The position numbers and the translations under genes are program-made. This document shows positions 1 to 6,109 of a DNA stretch of 9,378 bases, one piece after another. This DNA is from an uncultured Desulfobulbaceae bacterium (lineage in GTDB: Bacteria > Desulfobacterota > Desulfobulbia > Desulfobulbales > Desulfobulbaceae). Where the stretch lies: assembly GCA_945787305.1 (NCBI GenBank), contig CALZIH010000089.1, forward strand, positions 1 to 9,378. The letters run 5' to 3'. Below the pieces are notes generated by a model. It ran no database searches. It was not told where the DNA came from and worked only from the letters and a program-made list of their open reading frames with translations. The first letter of the stretch is position 1. Every line of letters begins with the position of its first letter.

Positions 1-8
1 CTTTCAGC

Positions 9-2024
9 CTACCTCAGTGTTGCCGGGCCAGCCTGGGCAGAGGGGACGAAAAAGTCCACAATGTCATCAATTTTATCGACAAGCTCCGGAATGGCGTTCG
101 ATGCAGAAATTCCAAAGTAGACAATTCGCTGAAGAACATGTGGCGTCCACACTTGCTCACCTTGCGGCGGGTATTCAACCAGAGTGTTTTTATACACAGC
201 CAGAATGGAATCAAAGGCTTCGGGCGGATAGAGCGAGAGGTCGACAAACAGGAGCTGCTTTTCCGAACTCCCCCGGCTTAGCCGTGTACGTGTCGTCAGG
301 AGAAACGGCCCGGCTGATTGCGCAAGTCGCTTGATAATATCACGCCTGAGAATTGCGCCGCCGCTTGCCGTTGCAAGATACGAACGGGCCAGATCGGCGT
401 CATACGCTTCAACCTTTTTCTTTTCTCTTGTATAGCGTTTATAGGGAATGCAAAAGAGGTTGAGTTTCTCTTTGCCGATATCGGCGGAGAAGTCCTGGGT
501 GGATGAGGTGCTTCGATAGATTGCCTCCAACAACGCTTTGTAACGTTCTTCGATGTGGCGTTGGGCGCCCGGATAGTTCTGGCGAAACAGGACGTAGGTA
601 TAGGCACCATATCCTTCCGGCTCCTCTTGCAACGTGTAGACATGGGCGTAAACGTGTTCAACGACCCCAATTACGGCTTGCTCTACGTTACGAATTTCGT
701 CTGTTGAAGCCTGAATCTGTTCATCTCCATATTCCGATGGGCGTTCATCGTCATAGGCGAGGCTGTACAGTTCATCTGCCACCTGGCGCGCTGTTTCGTA
801 CTCTTTTCTCTTGGCTTCGATTTCAGCTTTTGCAGCACGCAGTGTATTGTCAAATTGAGCAACCATCTTTGAGTTGGCAACGATGAGTGTATCGATTTCC
901 GCGAGGTTGTAAGGTGATTTTGTATATTCAGCTATCAGGGTGTCCTGCAACTTGCCTGCAGCTGCGGATTGCTCCAAAATGCTCTTTTTGAGATGATCAA
1001 TTTCAGTGAGGCTTGCTGCCAAGGCTGATGCAGAAGATTTCAGCTCTGTCTGAACACTTGCATCGGCCTTTTCCTGTTGCAGGAGAGTTGAAAGAAAAAG
1101 ATGCGATTCTTTTTTTACGACCGCGGTTGCTGCAGACTTAAAACAGGCATCGAGCAAGGCTGTCAGTTTCTTCTCGCTCTCCTGCATTTTCTTTAATGCG
1201 CCTATCAGAGCGTTAAGGTCGTCCTGCTCTTTGTGAACCACTTCAGCACTGCGGCCAACTATGGGTTCCAGGTCTTCTGACAGGGTGGTCAGAGCATTGT
1301 GTATTGCTCGCCCCTGTTTTGTATCCTCATCTTTTATCTGGCTTTGTAGCCGATTACTCCTGTGGAGAATTTCACCCCGGTATTCTTGAATTTTTTCAAG
1401 GTGTTTCCTTCGGTTTGTATTGTGCCGCAGAAGGTTCGAGAGTTCTTTTTGATACTCTTTTGAAGCATCTTTTGCTGAGCGGACAGATGCCGTTGCCCTG
1501 TTTTTAAGTTCTGTTTTGTTGTTGATGGCAGCGTCTGCACGTTGAGCTGCTCTTTCCGCAGTATATGGTCCTGCCTTGGCAAACGCAGAAAGGGCTTTTA
1601 CTGCCTCGTCTGCCAATGCTAAATATTTGTTTATCGTCTTGAGGGCGGAGTCTCTTGCCGATAATGAAGTGCGAGCATGTCCAGGAAGGGAAGCATAGCT
1701 GTTGATTCCGTTTTTCGCCGCGTCCTGTGCCTTTGTAAAAGAGGTTGTCAGATTGTCGGCATAACGATGGATGTCGTGCAGTTCCCAGTACCTGTCTTCA
1801 AGTATGAGGAGCTCCTGATAAGTCTTTTCTTCAAGTCTTGCCGCGGTAGCATACTGAGTGACGAAGTCGTCAACTGTCTTTTCCTTCACGGCTGTCATGC
1901 CTTTGGCCGGAGGTGATGCCGTGTTGGTGTTGACAACCTGCACTGATTGCGTCGTTTTAGTGGCAACCGCAGCAGAGCAGAAGAAGAGCGTAACGATGAG
2001 CGAAAAAGAGAGTGTTTTGATCAT
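9..2024 (-). CDS. Secreted coiled-coil protein of unknown function (671 aa)
   Basis: Not recognised as a known family. The N-terminus is a clear Sec signal peptide: a lysine at residue 3, a hydrophobic core over residues 5-16, and an Ala-Val-Ala cleavage site ending at residue 21. Residues of about 45-445 are strongly helical, rich in Ala, Glu, Lys, Gln and Leu with long heptad-like stretches, so an extended periplasmic coiled coil is likely. From about residue 450 to the end the character changes to a compact domain containing a GYGAYTYVLF segment (about 471-480) and several aromatic-rich strands. No catalytic motif, haem motif or membrane anchor is seen. The ATG start overlaps the TGA of the upstream small membrane-protein gene by 4 nt (ATGA), so the two are probably translationally coupled. 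The stop (TAG) lies just inside the left edge of the window. It is separated from the nap operon by 355 nt, so a link to nitrate respiration is not supported. Confidence is high that it is a gene; the function is unknown. Confidence 0.85.
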   Translation of the reverse strand: MIKTLSFSLIVTLFFCSAAVATKTTQSVQVVNTNTASPPAKGMTAVKEKTVDDFVTQYATAARLEEKTYQELLILEDRYWELHDIHRYADNLTTSFTKAQDAAKNGINSYASLPGHARTSLSARDSALKTINKYLALADEAVKALSAFAKAGPYTAERAAQRADAAINNKTELKNRATASVRSAKDASKEYQKELSNLLRHNTNRRKHLEKIQEYRGEILHRSNRLQSQIKDEDTKQGRAIHNALTTLSEDLEPIVGRSAEVVHKEQDDLNALIGALKKMQESEKKLTALLDACFKSAATAVVKKESHLFLSTLLQQEKADASVQTELKSSASALAASLTEIDHLKKSILEQSAAAGKLQDTLIAEYTKSPYNLAEIDTLIVANSKMVAQFDNTLRAAKAEIEAKRKEYETARQVADELYSLAYDDERPSEYGDEQIQASTDEIRNVEQAVIGVVEHVYAHVYTLQEEPEGYGAYTYVLFRQNYPGAQRHIEERYKALLEAIYRSTSSTQDFSADIGKEKLNLFCIPYKRYTREKKKVEAYDADLARSYLATASGGAILRRDIIKRLAQSAGPFLLTTRTRLSRGSSEKQLLFVDLSLYPPEAFDSILAVYKNTLVEYPPQGEQVWTPHVLQRIVYFGISASNAIPELVDKIDDIVDFFVPSAQAGPATLR

Positions 2025-2230
2025 GTTTCGTCCTCTTCCCGGTATAGCCTCACCCAGAGATAATTGAGGACAAGGCCGATGACCACGCCGGCAAAGGCTG
2101 CGATTCCATAGAGTTGTTGCGGGGGTAAAAGGGGCATGAAGTAGCCAAGCGCCAAGTATGAAGGAACCGCTGCAATCAATGCAATGATGGTGATGCGTAA
2201 CTTGTTATCAAGTTTCATCATATTGTTCAC
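2021..2230 (-). CDS. Small protein with two predicted membrane segments, coupled to the downstream coiled-coil gene
   Basis: Not recognised. The product is 69 aa from a GTG at 2230, or 66/65 aa from the consecutive ATG codons at 2221 and 2218. No convincing Shine-Dalgarno sequence precedes any of them, so the start is unresolved. Two hydrophobic stretches, about residues 11-32 and 38-61, are joined by a short Pro-Pro containing turn, giving a helical hairpin in the inner membrane. The tail is charged (Arg-Glu-Glu-Asp-Glu). Its TGA overlaps the ATG of the next gene in an ATGA arrangement, which is the main argument that it is real, together with a protein-like hydrophobic pattern. A plausible role is as a membrane partner of the secreted coiled-coil protein, but nothing in the sequence shows it. 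Confidence 0.65.
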   Translation of the reverse strand: MNNMMKLDNKLRITIIALIAAVPSYLALGYFMPLLPPQQLYGIAAFAGVVIGLVLNYLWVRLYREEDET

Positions 2231-2585
2231 GATACTTGCGATGGAATAGGGTAGGGGAGGTAGCGCTTTTGTTAGAGTCGTGCTGTGTGGATTAGAGCCA
2301 AGAACAACGCGATCCCTCTAGATATCATCACGCAATACACCTGTACCTGTTGTTTTCTTTAACAGTAAAACTCTATTAAATCAATGCGTTTTGCTTGGGG
2401 CTCGGGGGACTGTTTCCTGGTTGTCGTGGAGGAAAAGGGGACGGTGGAGTATTTGCTGTACGTTTTCGTTCTGTCCAACTCAAGTGCCATGCAGTAACCT
2501 GAATTGGACTTCAAACGATTAGGCGTAGCCTTTTCAAGGCACCCATTAGTAAATTCTTATTCAATGCATGGTTACAACGGAATAA
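2231..2585. other. Intergenic gap with no gene and no clear terminator
   Basis: This 355-nt stretch separates the end of the nap operon from the downstream two-gene unit. I see no credible ORF. Only weak dyads are present: GCCTT-TTC-AAGGC at 2528-2540, TTTCCT/AGGAAA at 2413-2435 with an 11-nt loop, and CTGTT/AACAG at 2347-2365. None is followed by a T-run on the minus strand, so none is a good intrinsic terminator for the nap operon. A guanine-rich patch lies at about 2397-2440. No GG-N10-GC sigma-54 pattern was found on the minus strand in the part nearest the small gene (about 2231-2400), and no convincing -35/-10 pair. A promoter for the small membrane protein gene should lie here but cannot be assigned. 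Confidence 0.6.
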
Positions 2586-3821
2586 TTATTCTTTCTTTGC
2601 AGCTGTGAGCTGGTCATAGTGCTGTTCGATGATGAGCGCTGGATGAATGAGCCATTTCACCACCGTAATGCCAAGGCAGAGTATACCAAGTGTCACGCCC
2701 AATTCGGTCCAGGTCGGCAGATAATCAACAACCTCCCCAAGAGGAGACGGGATAAGGCCCGGCACGATCAGGCCTATTCCTTTTTCCATCCAAATAGCTG
2801 TGAAAAGTACAGCACATGCCGGCAGCAGGATTTTTGGATTGTTATCACCGGGATTGAAAGCCAGAACGAGCGTGGCCAGGAGGTTACAACTGATTGACGT
2901 CCATATCCATGGCACCAGGGCGTTATGCCCTTCAAGCCCAAAAAACAGATACATGGCGGAAATGGAATGATGGGTTGGGAAGTAAAACTCTTTAAATATC
3001 TCAGAGAACAGCATGATCAGGTTAATGATCGCCGACACGACAATGATCAGGCGCAGTTTATGAAAAACCTGTTTCTCGATTTTATAACTTGTAAAACTGT
3101 GGATTATCGCCAGCACCAGAATGATCAGTGAAGGTCCGGCCGCAAATGCCGAGGCCAGAAACCGTGGCCCCATGAGGGGATTATTCCAGAATGGTCTTGC
3201 CGGGAGTCCCTGATAGAGAAAAGCGGTGACCATATGAATGGAGAAGGCCCAGAAAATAGAGAGGAAAACAAAGGGCCGGTACTTTCTTTCATCTGCTTTT
3301 CGTCCCATGTAATGACTGTAGAGGATATACAGGGGCACCAGGGCATTGAGCAGGAGATATCCGTTCAGTACGAGGACGTCCCAGGCGAGAATGGATGAAG
3401 GAAAATTAAACTGTCCTATCCCCGGAATCAGGTGCCACGCCTGTAATGGTCCACCCAGGTCAACGGTAATGAATGACAGGCACATGACAAGAGCGCCGAC
3501 AGCCACACCTTCACCGATAATGACCACCCGGTGAAAATCAGGGTCATGGAACATGTAGGCGGGTAAAATAAGCATCACTGCAGCAGCAGCGACCCCCACC
3601 AGAAACGTGAAGTTGGAAATGTAAAATCCCCAACTGATAATATTGGACATCCCAGTAACTTCCAGTCCATGTCTTGCCTGAATGGAGTAGGCATACAGAC
3701 CAACCAGCATACCGGCTATAAGAAACAAGCGGAAAATCTGGAAGGGAATACCGCCTTGTATGTTCCAGCGGAAGCAGTCTGAAATAAACGAGAAGAACCC
3801 TTTAGGTGATATTTTTTCCAT
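2586..3821 (-). CDS. NrfD/PsrC/DsrP-type membrane quinol oxidoreductase subunit of the nap operon
   Basis: Integral membrane subunit expected to bind menaquinol and pass electrons to the partner ferredoxin subunit. At 411 aa it has about ten hydrophobic segments. The C-terminal part carries a Pro-Ser-Pro-Leu-Gly-Glu stretch followed by Tyr-Leu-Pro-Thr and a Thr-Glu-Leu-Gly-Val-Thr-Leu-Gly-Ile helix, a pattern typical of the long NrfD branch (DsrP/HmcC-like) rather than the shorter NrfD of enterobacteria. An upstream in-frame TTG at 3845 would overlap the preceding gene. I chose the ATG at 3821 because AAAGGA sits 6 nt ahead of it, leaving a 16-nt gap after the Fe-S gene. It is the last gene of the operon. 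In this family the quinol site lies near the periplasmic face, so electrons would leave to the periplasm, consistent with a Nap partner. The family is certain. The claim that it serves NapA is inferred from the operon. Confidence 0.92.
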   Translation of the reverse strand: MEKISPKGFFSFISDCFRWNIQGGIPFQIFRLFLIAGMLVGLYAYSIQARHGLEVTGMSNIISWGFYISNFTFLVGVAAAAVMLILPAYMFHDPDFHRVVIIGEGVAVGALVMCLSFITVDLGGPLQAWHLIPGIGQFNFPSSILAWDVLVLNGYLLLNALVPLYILYSHYMGRKADERKYRPFVFLSIFWAFSIHMVTAFLYQGLPARPFWNNPLMGPRFLASAFAAGPSLIILVLAIIHSFTSYKIEKQVFHKLRLIIVVSAIINLIMLFSEIFKEFYFPTHHSISAMYLFFGLEGHNALVPWIWTSISCNLLATLVLAFNPGDNNPKILLPACAVLFTAIWMEKGIGLIVPGLIPSPLGEVVDYLPTWTELGVTLGILCLGITVVKWLIHPALIIEQHYDQLTAAKKE

Positions 3822-3837
3822 GTCGGTCCTTTGTCGG

Positions 3838-4776
3838 TCAGTCAATGAAGTACCAGAATTTGGGATCGGTCCCCAATTCTTCCTTCATCCTGAACACCTT
3901 TTTATGTTTTAAAACGTAGCGTATTTCACTGTCCGGATCCAAAAGGTTGCCGAATACCCTTGCCCCGGTCGGGCAGGCCTCGGCGCATGCTGGGAGCCTG
4001 CCTTCCCTGGTTCGCTGCACACAGAACGTGCATTTCTCCACTTTTCCTTTTGGCCGTATGCGGTTGCCCAAATAATGCTGTTTGGTGTTTATTTCTTCCT
4101 TTGGAATTTCCGGTTTGCCCCAGTTGAAGCGACGCCCAAAGTAGGGACAGGCGGCCATGCAATAGCGGCAGCCGATACACCAGTCATAATCGACAACCAC
4201 AATGCCGTCCGGTTCGCGCCATGTGGCTTTGGTGGGGCATGCCTTTACGCAAGGTGGATTTTCACACTGAAAGCACTGGACACCCATATAAAATTTATTG
4301 TCAACCGGCACCTCGTGGAAATATTTACCGTTGCCGGTGGAGGGGTCGAGTTGACCGGGTTCCATCTCAAAGGTTCTGATGTATTGGGTTTTTGACTTGC
4401 GATCCTGGTTGTTTTCCATCACACAGGCCTTGACGCAATCCATGTATCCTTCACACCTGGTGATGTTGAACGCGTAACCGAATAACACCTGTTCCCTGGG
4501 CGGGTGGCTACTCATCTGAATATCCAAATCATGTTGCAGTTTTGCCAGTCGCACCAGGCGGTCGATGGTTTCGTCTCGTTCCTCCTGGGTCATCAGACGG
4601 TAATGTTTCTTGAAGTATTCTTCCCATTTTAACGAAAACTCCTCGGTCGAACCGGCTGCCGTGCCGGGCATACAGCCTGTCACCAGAGCTGCACTGCCTG
4701 CGGCTGCTGCAATTGAAGCACCTTTCAGAAAAGATCTGCGGGTGCCTTTGGCATCGAGTACGTTGTGTTTTTTCAT
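3838..4776 (-). CDS. Tat-exported ferredoxin subunit (NrfC/DsrO/QrcC-like), partner of the NrfD protein
   Basis: Periplasmic electron-transfer subunit expected to carry four Fe-S clusters and relay electrons from the NrfD subunit to cytochromes. It is 312 aa. The N-terminus has a twin-arginine signal (Thr-Arg-Arg-Ser-Phe-Leu-Lys, residues 12-18) followed by an Ala-rich core and Val-Thr-Gly-Cys at 32-35, which fits a lipobox, so the mature protein may be a lipid-anchored Tat substrate. Cysteine motif 1 is C108, C114, C118 with Tyr111 in place of the usual second Cys. Motif 2 is C168/171/176/180, motif 3 is C200/203/206/210, and motif 4 is C249/252/264/268. I chose the ATG at 4776 because AAGAAGG precedes it and the Tat signal then has normal length. 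The ATG at 4806 (10 residues longer, with AGGGG overlapping the stop of the upstream gene) is a real alternative. Family assignment is firm; the exact subfamily is not. Confidence 0.92.
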   Translation of the reverse strand: MKKHNVLDAKGTRRSFLKGASIAAAAGSAALVTGCMPGTAAGSTEEFSLKWEEYFKKHYRLMTQEERDETIDRLVRLAKLQHDLDIQMSSHPPREQVLFGYAFNITRCEGYMDCVKACVMENNQDRKSKTQYIRTFEMEPGQLDPSTGNGKYFHEVPVDNKFYMGVQCFQCENPPCVKACPTKATWREPDGIVVVDYDWCIGCRYCMAACPYFGRRFNWGKPEIPKEEINTKQHYLGNRIRPKGKVEKCTFCVQRTREGRLPACAEACPTGARVFGNLLDPDSEIRYVLKHKKVFRMKEELGTDPKFWYFID

Positions 4777-4815
4777 CTGGCCTTCTTTGTTTTTATGGGC
4801 AGTCATTGCATACCC

Positions 4816-5433
4816 CTATTCATCAAGCGGTAGAGAAAACGTTGCCGGCATTCGTTTCTTAAATCTGGGCGAATGAGGGTCGTGGCAGGTCGTGCAATTA
4901 TTAATTACACGCTCACCGGCCCAATATTTCACCCTTTTACCATGAGCGCCGCCAACCCAATCGCTTTTCTGTCTGAAATGACATTTTCCACAGAGCTGGT
5001 AGCTGTGATCAAAGTCTACCTTCAGGCCTTTTTTACCAACGAGATAGTCCTTTTCCTTTTCATTATGACAATCCGTACAGGACAATCCATCCTCTTCCTT
5101 GCCGTGATTGATTTTGATATCAGCATGGGTAAATAGAGAGCCATTTCTAACCTGAATACTCTTGTCGGTATGGCAAACGCTGCAGCGGAAACGGCTTATT
5201 GAATCCTTGCGGGCCAACACTCTAAAGGTGCCGCCCTGGGAGGATTTTTTCGCTCTCACTGTTTTCACCGGCAAAATGTAAGCGGATTCAACCTGCATGG
5301 GGTCAAACGGCTCAACAGCACCACTGATACGATCCATAACTCCATCACCACTGGCAAGAGTAACCTGGCACGACAGCAGGAGGATAGCCGGCACAAGATA
5401 AAGGAGGCTAGAACCGCAGGTTGTTTGTTTCAT
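4816..5433 (-). CDS. Periplasmic tetrahaem c-type cytochrome of the nap operon
   Basis: Predicted periplasmic electron carrier linking the Fe-S/NrfD module to the nitrate reductase. The protein is 205 aa with four CxxCH haem motifs: C84-H88, C119-H123, C148-H152 and C180-H184. Five further histidines (103, 110, 143, 164, 187) are available as distal ligands, enough for bis-His coordination of all four haems. Residues 1-28 form a signal peptide with a hydrophobic core. A Leu-Leu-Ser-Cys at 19-22 resembles a lipobox, though the Leu before Ser is unusual, so signal peptidase I cleavage near Leu-Ala-Ser is equally possible. It lacks the long N-terminal anchor helix and the layout of NapC/NrfH, so it is not an obvious NapC. 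The neighbours are the Fe-S and NrfD genes downstream, and its TAG stop forms part of the AGGGG element before the alternative start of the Fe-S gene. The equivalent position is held by small multihaem cytochromes in other NrfD complexes (for example DsrJ or QrcA), by analogy only. Confidence 0.88.
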   Translation of the reverse strand: MKQTTCGSSLLYLVPAILLLSCQVTLASGDGVMDRISGAVEPFDPMQVESAYILPVKTVRAKKSSQGGTFRVLARKDSISRFRCSVCHTDKSIQVRNGSLFTHADIKINHGKEEDGLSCTDCHNEKEKDYLVGKKGLKVDFDHSYQLCGKCHFRQKSDWVGGAHGKRVKYWAGERVINNCTTCHDPHSPRFKKRMPATFSLPLDE

Positions 5434-5449
5434 AACTGTTCTTTCATCC

Positions 5450-6109
5450 TTATTGGTTGACTCTAGTAAACTCTTCTAGAGGTTCAGTGACCACCACAGG
5501 GACATGGCACTGGCGGCAATTTCCCCTGGATGCATGCTCAACCCGAATTTCAGCAACGGCCCCCGAGCCGGTATGGCATGCTATACAGTCTTCCCGTAGT
5601 TGGAGACTGTGCGGGATTGACGGAGGAGATCCTCCCAGCTGCTGTGATCGACCTATTGCCGGCGGATCAATTGACTGCCAACCTGTTTCCACGAACAGTT
5701 CTTCGGTGCGTTTCGGTACATGACATTGATAGCAGGCTTCATTTTCTGGATGTGGTGTGACCGGAGCCCAGGCTTTCAGTTCGACAGCATAGCCGCCTCT
5801 GCCGTGGCAGGATATACAGTCGTAGGGCTCAGCTGCAAAAGAAGGCGGAATGTCATGCGGAATGCGAGGCGGTGAACCCGGATATTGACGGAGTTCGTAA
5901 AATGAATTCAGGGTACGGGTGCCGTCGGTTCCGGTCATTGCGGCCAAGGGTGTTTCGTCGTACCTGGTAAAGATTTTTTCGCCGTCTGAATCAAAGCCAT
6001 GGGGAATGTCCGGCGCTGCGCTTGTCGGCAGCGCCGAAATGGCTCCAGATAAGCAGATTGCGGCAAAACCCATAACAACTTTGCCGAAAATCGTATCTGC
6101 TGTTTTCAT
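5450..6109 (-). CDS. napB: NapB-like cytochrome c with two tandem dihaem modules (four haems)
   Basis: Expected electron-donor subunit of NapA. Residues 1-31 are a Sec signal peptide. The mature protein shows two copies of the NapB pattern. Module 1 has Gly-Ser-Pro-Pro-Arg-Ile-Pro-His (78-85), CxxCH at 98-102, His120 and CxxCHVP from 126. Module 2 has Gly-Ser-Pro-Pro-Ser-Ile-Pro-His (160-167), CxxCH at 175-179, His192 and CxxCHVP from 198. Canonical NapB has one such module with two haems. Each module here keeps both proximal and both distal histidines, so four functional haems are plausible. A further Ile-Pro-His lies at 35-37. The ATG at 6109 overlaps the napA TAA by one base (TAATG), with GGAG 8 nt upstream inside napA, which suggests translational coupling. 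Position directly after napA supports the role. The gene symbol is given by homology; the duplicated form may deserve its own name. Confidence 0.88.
   Translation of the reverse strand: MKTADTIFGKVVMGFAAICLSGAISALPTSAAPDIPHGFDSDGEKIFTRYDETPLAAMTGTDGTRTLNSFYELRQYPGSPPRIPHDIPPSFAAEPYDCISCHGRGGYAVELKAWAPVTPHPENEACYQCHVPKRTEELFVETGWQSIDPPAIGRSQQLGGSPPSIPHSLQLREDCIACHTGSGAVAEIRVEHASRGNCRQCHVPVVVTEPLEEFTRVNQ

Noticed and set aside
2397..2440. G-rich patch as a possible G-quadruplex
   Set aside because: The guanine runs are too unevenly spaced, with a loop of more than 25 nt between the second and last runs.
2528..2540. GCCTT-TTC-AAGGC hairpin downstream of the NrfD gene as an operon terminator
   Set aside because: The stem is only 5 bp and no T-run follows on the minus strand.
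3822..3845. TTG codon at 3845 as the start of the NrfD gene
   Set aside because: It lacks a ribosome binding site and overlaps the upstream gene, whereas the ATG at 3821 has AAAGGA at proper spacing.
4816..5433. Calling the tetrahaem cytochrome NapC or NrfH
   Set aside because: It has four haems but a cleavable-type signal and no NapC/NrfH-like anchor and spacing pattern. The quinol-oxidising role is better filled by the NrfD subunit.
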